A DNA stretch of 64,000 nucleotides from Candidatus Excrementavichristensenella intestinipullorum (GTDB lineage: Bacteria > Bacillota > Clostridia > Christensenellales > Aristaeellaceae), in NCBI GenBank assembly GCA_018711685.1, contig DVHZ01000118.1, positions 1-64,000 of the forward strand, read 5' to 3'. This document shows, one piece after another, positions 32,272-40,986 of this stretch; position 1 is the first letter of the stretch; each line of letters starts with the position of its first letter. The position numbers and the translations under genes are program-made. The notes under the pieces were generated by a model. That model was not told the origin of the DNA. It did no database searches and was given only the letters and a program-made list of their open reading frames with translations.

Positions 32272-33733
32272 GCGCACCGCCTCCGGCGAAAACGCCGCCT
32301 CCCCCCAGGACGGGGCGGAGCGCCGCCGGGCCCGAAAGGGCGGCAAGAATCCAGGAAAGCCCATGCGCTCCATGGCCCGGCGCATTCACCGGGCCTGGTC
32401 CCGCCGGCTGCTTCGCACCTATCTGGTCACCGACCTGCTGGTGCTGGCTTTGGCGCTGTACGGGTTCTGCTTCTTCGTGGAAACCCAGGCGTTGGGTTCC
32501 TTCGACCCGCACCGTCCCCGGGGCCTGAGCTTTTCCCAGGACGCCCTGGCCTTTTGGCGGTGGGCCCAGGAGCAGGAGGGGCTGAACCGGGTTTGGGCGC
32601 TGCTCCATCCCGGTGCCTGGCGCCAGGCGGCCCACAGCGCGGTGTACCGCTTCGCCGGTTCCCAGGACCTATGGCTGGAAGCGCCCCTGGACCCCTTCCT
32701 CACCGCCCTGGAGGCTGCCATGGGGCCCTTGCTGCTCATTCAGCTGGTCCTGTGGCTGGCAGGGCGGCTGTGGGGCGGCGGCTACGCCCGGCGCGCCCTC
32801 AATCCCATCATCCAGATCACCCAGACCGCCCAGCGCCTCTCCGCCCACCCCGATCCCCCGCCGCCCCGGCGGGACGACCAACTGCATCATCTGGAGGACG
32901 CCATCCAATCCCTGGCTCCCGAGCGTCAGGGCGTCAAGCTGTCCACCGGCGACAAGGAGCTCAAGGGCCTGGAAGAGGCCATCAACAGCCTGTTGGAGCG
33001 TATGCGCGCCGCCTACGCCCAACAGGCCCGCTTTGTTTCCGACGCCTCCCACGAACTGCGCACCCCCATCGCGGTGATCCAGGGCTACGCCAACATGCTG
33101 GACCGGTGGGGCAAGCAGGACGAATCCATCCTCGACGAGTCCATCGCCGCCATCAAGTCGGAATCCGCCCACATGAAGGACCTGGTGGAACAGCTCCTGT
33201 TCCTGGCCCGGGGAGACAGCGGCAGGCAGGCGCTGAATCCGGTTTCCTTCGACTTGGGCGAACTGATGCGCGAGGTCCACGAGGAGTACGCCATGATCGA
33301 CCGCGCCCACCAGTGGCGGGCCGACATCGCCCCTGGCCTTAACTACGTGGGGGACGAAGGGCTCATCAAGCAAGCCGCCCGCATCCTGGCGGACAACGCG
33401 GTCAAGTATACCCCTCCGGGGGGCGTCATCTGGCTGCGCGCCTTTTCCCAGCCGGGGGAGGTGTGTTTTTGGGTGCAGGATAGCGGCATCGGCATCTCCC
33501 CCGCCGAAGCGCCTCATATCTTCGAGCGCTTCTACCGGGCCGACGCCGCCCGCTCCGCCCAGGACTCCCCCGGTCCCACGGCGGCGGGCACCGGCCTGGG
33601 CCTGTCCATCGCCCAATGGATCATATCCAGTCACGGCGGCTATTTCCAGGTCAGGAGCTGGAAGGACCTGGGCACCCGCATCATGGTCTGCCTGCCCCTG
33701 GTCCAGTCCGATTCTCCTCCCTCCGTCCCCTGA
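32258..33733 (+). CDS. Sensor histidine kinase
   Basis: This 491-residue membrane kinase is the partner of the response regulator overlapping its start. A charged N-terminal tail is followed by a first helix (about 55-75), an extracytosolic domain of about 70 residues, a second helix (about 160-178) and a HAMP-like linker. The H-box FVSDASHELRTPIAVIQGYA gives the phospho-His. The ATPase domain has the N-box ILADNAVKYT, G1 VQDSGIGIS, the F-box FERFYR and G2 GTGLGLSI. The small sensor domain has no recognisable fold, so the signal is unknown. No separate promoter is present. Confidence 0.94.
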   Translation: MKTRKRTASGENAASPQDGAERRRARKGGKNPGKPMRSMARRIHRAWSRRLLRTYLVTDLLVLALALYGFCFFVETQALGSFDPHRPRGLSFSQDALAFWRWAQEQEGLNRVWALLHPGAWRQAAHSAVYRFAGSQDLWLEAPLDPFLTALEAAMGPLLLIQLVLWLAGRLWGGGYARRALNPIIQITQTAQRLSAHPDPPPPRRDDQLHHLEDAIQSLAPERQGVKLSTGDKELKGLEEAINSLLERMRAAYAQQARFVSDASHELRTPIAVIQGYANMLDRWGKQDESILDESIAAIKSESAHMKDLVEQLLFLARGDSGRQALNPVSFDLGELMREVHEEYAMIDRAHQWRADIAPGLNYVGDEGLIKQAARILADNAVKYTPPGGVIWLRAFSQPGEVCFWVQDSGIGISPAEAPHIFERFYRADAARSAQDSPGPTAAGTGLGLSIAQWIISSHGGYFQVRSWKDLGTRIMVCLPLVQSDSPPSVP

Positions 33734-33926
33734 TTGGGCCGCCCCTCTCCCCTGCTCCCTCCATTCCCCGCCCGCCAATCTTGGCTCCGAGCATTCCCCG
33801 TTAGGCTGTGGCCCCATCCCCTCATCCGGCCATCCCCTGCCCCCATCCCGGTGCGGCTGCCGTCCTATATTCCTCCCGGCTATCTCCCGCCTCAACAGAC
33901 CATTCGAAGCGCCGGGCCGGCCATGA

Positions 33927-33955
33927 TTGAAAGTTGCGCCAGTCTGTGGTATACT
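33927..33955 (+). promoter_or_regulatory. Promoter of polA operon
   Basis: TTGAAA (33927-33932), 17 bp, TATACT (33950-33955). The preceding 33734-33926 is pyrimidine-rich and shows no gene or obvious terminator. Confidence 0.75.
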
Positions 33956-34017
33956 AAGAGGTATGACCCGCAGGGAAGAAGCGCAATTCCTTGGCGCGGG
34001 GGATGGGAGGGCTTGGT

Positions 34018-36648
34018 TTGAGCAAAAAAATGGTGTTGGTAGACGGGAATTCTTTGATGCACCGGGCCTTTCACGCCCTGCCCCTGCTGGACGACGGGGC
34101 CGGGGTCTATACCAACGCGGTATTCGGCTTTCTCTCCATGCTCTTTAAGGTGCTCAAGGAAGAACAGCCCCAATACCTGGCCGTGGCCTTCGATTTGCAC
34201 GGCCCTACCTTCCGTCATCAACAATATCAGGACTATAAGGCGGGCCGCGCCCCCACGCCCCCGGAGCTCAAGCCCCAGTTTCCCCTGCTCAAGGAGCTGC
34301 TGGAGGCTATGCACGTCGCCCAGGTGAGCCTGGAGGGCTACGAGGCAGACGACATGCTGGGCACTTTGTCCGCCCGGTGGGAGGCCATGGGCCAGGAGGC
34401 CCTGCTGGTCACCGGCGACCGGGACGCCTTTCAGTTGGCCGGGCCCCATACCGCCATTCTCTACACCAAGCGAGGCATCACCGACACCCAATTGGTGACC
34501 CCGGACTATTTGATGCAGACCTACGCCCTGTCCCCCAGCCAGATGATCGACCTCAAGGGGCTGATGGGGGATACTTCCGATAATATTCCCGGCATTCCCG
34601 GCGTGGGGGAAAAGACGGCGCTGAAGTTGTTGGGCCAATACGGCTCTTTGGAAAACGCCCTGGAGCAGGGCGCGGTAGAGCAAAAGGGGAAGCTCCGGGA
34701 AAAGCTGGTGCAATACGGGGACCAGGCCCGCTTTTCCAAGGCGCTGGCCACCATTTGCCGGGACGCCCCCATCGATCTGGACCCCGAAGCGCTGCGCCTG
34801 CACGACCTGGCGGGGGGCCGTCAGGCCCTGGAGCGCTACAAGCTCAAGTCTTTGAGCCAGCGCCTGTCCCAGCTGCCCGGCTGGATGCTGGGGGACGCCG
34901 GGGATTGCCCCTCCGGCGAACCCGGCCCGGAAAAGAGTCCTTCCCCGGCGGGGGAAAGGGCCTGGCGGCCTCCCGTCACCCTAGACGGCGCCCAGAGCGC
35001 TGCGGCGTGGGCGGCGGCTCAGGACCCGTCCCAGGCGGTGGCCCTGGCCCTGGCCCTGGACGAGGCCAGCTGCGCCCTGTCCGGCGGCGCACAAGGGCTG
35101 ATTCCCCTGGGCGGGGGCGATCTGCTCAGCCCGGGCTTGACCCCGGAGGAGGTATGCCGCTGCCTCTCTCCCCTGCTGTCCGGGCCGGGGGAAAAGGTCG
35201 TGTGGTCGGTGAAGGACCTGATGACCCGAATGCCCCAGGAGGGCGTCCTGGCGGGGCAGGTGCACGACGCCATGCTGGCAGCCTACGCCCTCAATCCGCA
35301 ACAGCGCTCCTATAGCCTACCCAGCCTGCTGGAGGACGGGGGACTGACGCCGGCGGAGGGGGAAACCCAGGCGGCCAAATTGTTCCAACTGCGGGATGCC
35401 CAGCTGGAGCGGCTGAACCAGGACGGGCTGTTGTCCCTGTATCGGGATATCGAGCTGCCCCTGGCCTATACCCTGCGGGACATGGAGCGGTGCGGCTTTT
35501 TGGTGGATCAGGAGGTGCTGCGGCAGTTGGGGCGGGAGTACGCCCAGCGCATCCAGGAGGACCGTCAGCAGATCTACCAACTGGCGGGGGAGCAATTCAA
35601 CCTGAATTCTCCCAAACAGCTGGGGGACATCCTCTTCGGCAAGCTGGGGCTGACCGGGGGGAAGAAGACCAGCAAGGGCTGGTCCACCACGGCGGACATT
35701 TTGGAGGAGATGGCGGACCGGCACCCCATCGTGCCCCTGGTGCTGGATTACCGCAAATACTTTAAGCTGAACAGCACCTATGTGGAGGCGCTGCTGCGGC
35801 TGGTGGGCCCCGACGGGCGCGTGCGCACCCAGTTCGACCAGACCGCCACCGCCACGGGCCGCATCAGCAGCAACGAGCCCAATTTGCAGAATATCCCGGT
35901 GCGTACCGCCGAGGGGCGGCAGATCCGCCGCGCCTTTGTGGCGGGGCCGGGCCATGTGCTGGTGGACGCGGATTATTCCCAGATCGAGCTACGGGTGCTG
36001 GCCCACATGTCCCAGGACCAGACCCTGTGCGACGCCTTCCTCCGGGGCCAGGACATTCACCGGCGCACCGCCGCGGAGGTATACGGGGTGCCCATCGGTC
36101 AGGTGACCGGGGAGATGCGCTCGGCGGCCAAGGCGGTAAATTTCGGCATCATCTACGGCATATCGGATTTTGGGCTGGCCCGGAACATCGGGTGCAGCCG
36201 GAAGGAGGCCGCCGGGTTCATTGAGCGGTACTTCGCCCGGTATCCCCAGGTCAAGGCCTTTATGGACGGGCAGGTGGCCCTGGCCAAGGCTCAGGGCTAC
36301 GTGACCACCCTGTTCGGGCGGCGGCGCTACATCGCCGAACTGCAAAGCCCCAACTACAACACCCGGAATTTCGGCCAGCGGGCCGCCATGAACAGCCCGA
36401 TTCAGGGCACGGCGGCGGACATTATCAAGCTGGCCATGATCCGTACCCAGCGCGCCCTCAAGGAGGCTGGGCTTCAGGCCCGGCTGATCCTCCAGGTCCA
36501 CGACGAGCTCATCGTGGAAGCGCCGGAGGGCGAAAAGGAAGCGGTGGCTCAGCTGCTGCGGCAGAGCATGGAGGGGGCGGCCCAGTTGCAAGCGCCCCTG
36601 AAGGCAGACTTGTCCACGGGGAGGGATTGGCATGAGTGCAAAGCATAG
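34018..36648 (+). CDS. polA: DNA polymerase I
   Basis: This protein of about 876 residues fills RNA-primer gaps and acts in repair. The 5' nuclease domain (about 1-290) begins MVLVDGNSLMHRAFHA and contains the ADDMLGTL and TGDRDAFQL metal ligands. The middle 3'-5' exonuclease-like domain (about 305-465) lacks the catalytic DxE (reads ALALDEASC), so proofreading is absent, as in Taq and Bst. The polymerase domain has motif A VDADYSQIELRVLAH, motif B RSAAKAVNFGIIYG and motif C VHDELIVE. The best start is TTG at 34018 (GGGAGGG upstream) or the ATG at 34030. It overlaps coaE by 17 nt. Confidence 0.97.
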   Translation: MSKKMVLVDGNSLMHRAFHALPLLDDGAGVYTNAVFGFLSMLFKVLKEEQPQYLAVAFDLHGPTFRHQQYQDYKAGRAPTPPELKPQFPLLKELLEAMHVAQVSLEGYEADDMLGTLSARWEAMGQEALLVTGDRDAFQLAGPHTAILYTKRGITDTQLVTPDYLMQTYALSPSQMIDLKGLMGDTSDNIPGIPGVGEKTALKLLGQYGSLENALEQGAVEQKGKLREKLVQYGDQARFSKALATICRDAPIDLDPEALRLHDLAGGRQALERYKLKSLSQRLSQLPGWMLGDAGDCPSGEPGPEKSPSPAGERAWRPPVTLDGAQSAAAWAAAQDPSQAVALALALDEASCALSGGAQGLIPLGGGDLLSPGLTPEEVCRCLSPLLSGPGEKVVWSVKDLMTRMPQEGVLAGQVHDAMLAAYALNPQQRSYSLPSLLEDGGLTPAEGETQAAKLFQLRDAQLERLNQDGLLSLYRDIELPLAYTLRDMERCGFLVDQEVLRQLGREYAQRIQEDRQQIYQLAGEQFNLNSPKQLGDILFGKLGLTGGKKTSKGWSTTADILEEMADRHPIVPLVLDYRKYFKLNSTYVEALLRLVGPDGRVRTQFDQTATATGRISSNEPNLQNIPVRTAEGRQIRRAFVAGPGHVLVDADYSQIELRVLAHMSQDQTLCDAFLRGQDIHRRTAAEVYGVPIGQVTGEMRSAAKAVNFGIIYGISDFGLARNIGCSRKEAAGFIERYFARYPQVKAFMDGQVALAKAQGYVTTLFGRRRYIAELQSPNYNTRNFGQRAAMNSPIQGTAADIIKLAMIRTQRALKEAGLQARLILQVHDELIVEAPEGEKEAVAQLLRQSMEGAAQLQAPLKADLSTGRDWHECKA

Positions 36649-37261
36649 GGCCCTGCGCCTGGGGCTGACCGGAGGCGTGGGCTGCGGGAAATCCACCGCC
36701 GCCGCCGTGCTCAAGGAGCTGGGCGCCGCCGTGGTGGACGCCGACGCCATCTCCCACAGCCTCACCATGGCGGGAGGCGCGGCGGTAGAGCCCATCCTGG
36801 CCCAGTTCGGCGCCCAGATGGGGGACGGCCAGGGCGGCATCGACCGGCGCGCCCTGGGGGAGCTGGTCTTCGCCCAGCCCCAGCAGCGCCGGGCGCTGGA
36901 GGGCATCCTCCACCCGGCCATTCAGAAGGAAATGATGCGCCAGATCGACGCGGCGGACCAAGAGGGTGCGCCGGTGGTGGTGCTGGACGTGCCTTTGCTG
37001 TACGAATGCGGCCTGGACGCCCTGTGCGACCAGGTATGGGTGATGTCGGTGGACCAGGAGCAACAGGTGCTGCGGGTGCTCAAGCGGGACCAGATCAGCC
37101 GGGACCAGGCCCTGTCCCGCATCCGCAGCCAGATGCCCCTGGAGGAAAAGCGGGCCCGGGCCCAGCGGGTGGTGGACACCGGCCGCAGCGAGGCCGAGGT
37201 GAAAAACGAGCTCAAGCGGCTGTACCGGGAGCTTACCAAGGAGATCGCGAGGAGAGGCTGA
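36632..37261 (+). CDS. coaE: Dephospho-CoA kinase
   Basis: This 209-residue enzyme catalyses the last step of CoA synthesis, ATP-dependent 3' phosphorylation of dephospho-CoA. The P-loop GLTGGVGCGKSTAAA is followed by VVDADAISHSL, ILHPAIQKEM and DVPLLYECGLD, all standard for the family. The start overlaps polA, and the stop is 1 nt before the lytic transglycosylase ATG; polA-coaE linkage is common in Bacillota. An ATP-binding lid (RIRSQMPLEEKRARAQ) is complete. Confidence 0.97.
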   Translation: MSAKHRALRLGLTGGVGCGKSTAAAVLKELGAAVVDADAISHSLTMAGGAAVEPILAQFGAQMGDGQGGIDRRALGELVFAQPQQRRALEGILHPAIQKEMMRQIDAADQEGAPVVVLDVPLLYECGLDALCDQVWVMSVDQEQQVLRVLKRDQISRDQALSRIRSQMPLEEKRARAQRVVDTGRSEAEVKNELKRLYRELTKEIARRG

Positions 37262-37262
37262 T

Positions 37263-37880
37263 ATGTACTCAACCCATACCGTCATGACTCGCCGCCGGCG
37301 CAGGCCCCGGCGGCGGCGGATATGGCCCGCCCTGAGCGGCATTTTGCTGTGCCTGGTTCTGGCCGGAGCGGGCCTGTACTACGTTTTGCACTACCCATCT
37401 CAGGTGGAGCAGATCGCCTATCCCCTGGAATACGAGGACTTGATCCGCCAGAACGCCGCCCAATACGGGCTGGACCCGGCCCGGGTGGCGGCGGTGATCT
37501 ACTGCGAGAGCAGCTTTCGCTCCCAGGTGGTGTCCTCTGCCGGCGCGGTGGGGCTGATGCAGATCATGCCTTCCACCGCAGAGTGGATCGCCCAGAAACT
37601 GGGGGAAGCCTATGATGAACAGCTCCTGTACGACCCGGCCGTCAACATCCGCTATGGCTGCTGGTACCTGAATTATCTGGAGCAGCGCTTTGACGGGGAT
37701 CTAACCAAGGTCACCGCCGCCTATCATGCCGGCGGCGGCCAGGTGGACCAATGGCTGGAGGACCCGGCGGTTTCTTCCGATGGCTCCACCTTGGAAAATA
37801 TCCCCTCTCAGGTCACCGCCGCCTACGTGGAAAAGGTGGCCCAAGTGCTGGAACACTATAAGGAGATCATGGATTCATGA
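37263..37880 (+). CDS. Membrane-anchored lytic transglycosylase (Slt-like)
   Basis: This 205-residue protein cleaves peptidoglycan glycan strands to 1,6-anhydro products. A very basic N-terminus (RRRRRPRRRR) precedes one membrane helix (about 22-42). The goose-lysozyme-like SLT domain spans about 60-195. The catalytic Glu is in VIYCESSF; VGLMQIMP and YDPAVNIRYGCWYL and AYHAGGGQV are the other fold landmarks. coaE-SLT linkage is seen in other Clostridia. It overlaps the next gene by 4 nt (ATGA), so it is coupled to the binding lipoprotein. Confidence 0.93.
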   Translation: MYSTHTVMTRRRRRPRRRRIWPALSGILLCLVLAGAGLYYVLHYPSQVEQIAYPLEYEDLIRQNAAQYGLDPARVAAVIYCESSFRSQVVSSAGAVGLMQIMPSTAEWIAQKLGEAYDEQLLYDPAVNIRYGCWYLNYLEQRFDGDLTKVTAAYHAGGGQVDQWLEDPAVSSDGSTLENIPSQVTAAYVEKVAQVLEHYKEIMDS

Positions 37881-39625
37881 AGCGGTACCGTCGCATCGCC
37901 GCCCTGGTGCTAGCCCTGTGCCTGGCGGTTTTGGCCCTCGCCGGCTGTTCCCGGGGGGGCGGCTCTACCATCACGGTAATCGAGACTACCCCCGGACCCT
38001 ACAGCCAGGAGGAGTACCCCAGCGTAGGTTACTTCAGCCCCAGCAGTACGCCGGAAGCCTATCAGGATGAGATCATCCCCGCCCCGGTGGACGTCAACGA
38101 TTTTAGCCAGAGCTTGACGGAACCCACTCCCGCCCCGGTAGTCAACGATATGACCCATGGCGACTTCACCTACGGCGTGGTGGTGGATACCGGCGTGGAC
38201 ATTCATCCCCTGCGCACCCAGCACAAGGACATGTACTCGGTGAACAAGCTGATTTTCGAAAGCCTTGTGGAGCTTAACGAGCAGCTGCAGCCGGTTCCCC
38301 TGCTGGCCGACCGCTGGTCGGTGGAGGGCAACGTGTGGACCTTTACCCTGCGCAGCGGTATCCAGTTCCACAACGGCCAAGCCCTTACCGCAGATGACGT
38401 GGTGGCCAGCTATCAGGAGATTCAGCGCAACCCGGACACCCACTGGTACCAGCTCACCCAGCTGATCTCCGACATGGCCGCGGTAGATGAACTCACCGTA
38501 CAGGTGACCAGCAAGTCGGCGGGATACATGCTGCTCTACGCCATGACCTTTCCCGTGGTGGAGTCCTCCACGGTGGCCAGCAGCTGCATAGGGCTGGATA
38601 TGCCCATGGGCACCGGGCCCTACTGGTACATCCAGTACGACGCCCCCAACGCTTTGCGCCTGGAGAGCAACGCCCTGTGGTGGAAGCGGCCATCGGGCTA
38701 CATCCAGAGCGTGGTGGTGCTGTTTTATAAGACCATCCGCTCCGCCCTCACCGGGCTGGAGCTGGGCGAGGTGGACGCCATCGCTACCGACTACCCCACC
38801 GCCGCCATCAGCAAAAACCTCACCGACCGCACAACCCTGGACTATTCCACCCAGACCTACGAATGTATCGTGCCCAATTTGAGCGGGGCAATCCTCTCCG
38901 ATATCAGCGTGCGCCAGGCCATCATGTACGCCATCGACCGCACCACCCTGGCCAGCACCGCCTACGCGGGCATGGCCCAGGAAAGCGAGGTGCCGGTGAT
39001 CCCCGGCAGCTATCTGTACGACGCCCAGGCCACCCGATACAATTACAGTCCGGAGCTGGCGCTGCAAATCCTGCGGGACGCGGGCTGGTCCGACCCGGAC
39101 CAGGACGGATTGCTGGAAAAGGAATTGGGCGGCGCCACCCGCCGCTTGTCCCTGAAGCTGTTCACCTACGACCGGGGCACCACCGCCACCCGCTCCGAGG
39201 CGGCGGAGCTCATCGCCAAGCAGCTGCGCACGGTGGGCTTTGAGATCGAAGTGCAGGTGGGCACCGCCTCCGCCATCCAAAAGCGCCTCAGCAGCGGGGA
39301 TTTCGACCTGGTGCTGTGCGGCTTTGAACTCAGCGAAGCGCCCAACTTGGCCTTCCTGTTGGCTGGGTCGGGCAGCTGCAACTACTCCCGGTACAACAGC
39401 AGCCAGATGGATACCTACCTCCACGACGCCCTCTCCGCCGCCACCGAGGCGGAATTGATCGCCGCCATGAGCAACGTGCAGATGATCGTGGTGGAGGATT
39501 TGCCCATCCTGGGCCTGTTCTTCCGCTCCGGCGTGTTCATCTCCCGCACCTCGGTGGGCGGAATGTCGGGCACCTACCAGTACGACGTGCTCAGGGGCCT
39601 GGCCAACGTGATCCCCACCCTGTAA
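37877..39625 (+). CDS. Extracellular solute-binding lipoprotein, family 5 (oligopeptide/dipeptide type)
   Basis: This 582-residue lipoprotein has a signal sequence with lipobox LAGC (Cys about 24). After a 60-residue Ser/Pro linker, the family 5 fold begins at about residue 95 (IFESLVELNEQLQPVPLLADRWSVEGNVWTFTLRSGIQFHNGQALTADDVV split across the domain). ISVRQAIMYAIDRTTL and SSDFDLVL-like segments are also typical. No permease or ATPase gene is adjacent. Instead it follows coaE and a lytic transglycosylase, so it may bind cell-wall peptides for an orphan system or act as a sensor. It is the last gene of the polA operon. Confidence 0.9.
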   Translation: MKRYRRIAALVLALCLAVLALAGCSRGGGSTITVIETTPGPYSQEEYPSVGYFSPSSTPEAYQDEIIPAPVDVNDFSQSLTEPTPAPVVNDMTHGDFTYGVVVDTGVDIHPLRTQHKDMYSVNKLIFESLVELNEQLQPVPLLADRWSVEGNVWTFTLRSGIQFHNGQALTADDVVASYQEIQRNPDTHWYQLTQLISDMAAVDELTVQVTSKSAGYMLLYAMTFPVVESSTVASSCIGLDMPMGTGPYWYIQYDAPNALRLESNALWWKRPSGYIQSVVVLFYKTIRSALTGLELGEVDAIATDYPTAAISKNLTDRTTLDYSTQTYECIVPNLSGAILSDISVRQAIMYAIDRTTLASTAYAGMAQESEVPVIPGSYLYDAQATRYNYSPELALQILRDAGWSDPDQDGLLEKELGGATRRLSLKLFTYDRGTTATRSEAAELIAKQLRTVGFEIEVQVGTASAIQKRLSSGDFDLVLCGFELSEAPNLAFLLAGSGSCNYSRYNSSQMDTYLHDALSAATEAELIAAMSNVQMIVVEDLPILGLFFRSGVFISRTSVGGMSGTYQYDVLRGLANVIPTL

Positions 39626-39747
39626 TCCCGGACCCAGGCCGGCTGGATGCCCGCCCCGGGAACCCTACTACCCTGGACGCGGGCTAGACCGGACGTCCGC
39701 CCGATGGATGATCCCATTGGATGTATGAAGTGAAGGAGGAAACGGCG

Positions 39748-40869
39748 ATGCGGCAGATCGGCATGGGCGTGGTAGGCTGGGGCTTCATGGGCAAGACCCA
39801 CACCCACGCATTGCGGGAAATGGGCCTGTTCTATTCGGAGGCGGACTTTCGCCCCGTGCTGGAGTGCGTGTGTACCCGGCGGCTGGAGGTAGCCCGCCAG
39901 GCCGCCCAGGACGCAGGCTTCGCCCACTATACCGACGATTTCGACCAGCTGCTGGCCATGCCCCAGGTGGAGGCAGTGTCCATCTGCACCCCCAACGCCC
40001 TGCACCTGCCCATGGCCCTGAAGGCCCTGGAGGCGGGCAAGCACGTATACATCGACAAGCCCCTGGCCATGAGCCTGGAGGAGGCGCTGCGCATCCAACA
40101 GGCTGTTGAGCGCACCGGCCTCACCCTGCAGGTGGCCCACAACAACCGCTTCTTCCCCGCCATGCTCCGAGCCCGGCAGTTGGTGGAGCAGGGACGGGTG
40201 GGCCAGGTGCTTTCCTTCCGCTGCGATTACCTGCACTCCGGCTCGGTGGACGCCAGCCGTCCCGCCGGATGGAAGATGTCCAGCCAGGGCGGCGTGCTGC
40301 TGGATCTGGCCAGCCATGCCGCCGACCTGATCCTGTGGCTGGCCGGGCCGGTGAAAGAGGTGTGCTGCCGGACCCGCCTGCTCTACGCCCAGCGCCCGGC
40401 CTCCGGCGGCGGCCAGACCACCGACCTGGGGGAGGACCAGGTGCTGGCCCTGATGCGCTTGGAGAACGGCGCCCTGGGCACGCTGGAGGCCAGCAAGATC
40501 GCCACGGGCACCGACGACGAGCTCTCCTTTGAGCTGTACGGCGACAAGGGCGCCCTGCGCTGGCGCTCCATGGAGGCCGATTACCTGTACTTCTTCGACA
40601 ACACCCGCCCCGAGGCCCCCTTGGGCGGGGAGCGGGGCTTCCAGCGCCTGTCCTGTGGCGCCCGGTACCCCTGGCCTGGCGGGCAATTTCTGCCGGTGAA
40701 AAATACCATCGGCTGGGACCGGGCCCATATGCACTGCTACTTCTCCTTCCTCAACGCCTTGGTCCACGGCCTGCCCGTCAGCCCCGGCATCGGCGAGGCC
40801 GTGGCCCTGCACCGGCTCATGGACGCCATGAAATTCTCCAGCCAAAACCAGAGCTGGGTATCCGTGTAA
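39748..40869 (+). CDS. Gfo/Idh/MocA family oxidoreductase
   Basis: This 373-residue NAD(P)-dependent dehydrogenase acts on sugars or cyclitols. I chose the ATG preceded by AAGGAGGAA. The Rossmann motif GVVGWGFMGKTHTHAL is at the N-terminus. The catalytic Lys motif IDKPLAMSLEE lies near 108, followed by NNRFFPAM and the C-terminal sheet domain with QGGVLLDLASHAADLILWL containing the conserved His. The two following genes (heparinase-like and class II aldolase) suggest a small sugar or uronic-acid catabolic cluster. The substrate is unknown. Confidence 0.92.
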   Translation: MRQIGMGVVGWGFMGKTHTHALREMGLFYSEADFRPVLECVCTRRLEVARQAAQDAGFAHYTDDFDQLLAMPQVEAVSICTPNALHLPMALKALEAGKHVYIDKPLAMSLEEALRIQQAVERTGLTLQVAHNNRFFPAMLRARQLVEQGRVGQVLSFRCDYLHSGSVDASRPAGWKMSSQGGVLLDLASHAADLILWLAGPVKEVCCRTRLLYAQRPASGGGQTTDLGEDQVLALMRLENGALGTLEASKIATGTDDELSFELYGDKGALRWRSMEADYLYFFDNTRPEAPLGGERGFQRLSCGARYPWPGGQFLPVKNTIGWDRAHMHCYFSFLNALVHGLPVSPGIGEAVALHRLMDAMKFSSQNQSWVSV

Positions 40870-40879
40870 CCGCCGCCCT

Positions 40880-40906
40880 GCCCCGGACGTCCAAGGCGTC
40901 CGGGGC
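40880..40906 (+). terminator. Hairpin between oxidoreductase and heparinase-like genes
   Basis: A perfect 10-bp stem, GCCCCGGACG / CGTCCGGGGC, with a 7-nt loop lies just after the oxidoreductase stop. No T-tract follows, only GGGCAAAA. It may stabilise the upstream message or weaken read-through. Confidence 0.4.
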
Positions 40907-40986
40907 TGGGCAAAACCTGGCCCCCTACCGGCGGCCCTGCCGCCGGGCCAAAGCGCCCAATCCACTTCTGAAAGGGGATATCCGCC

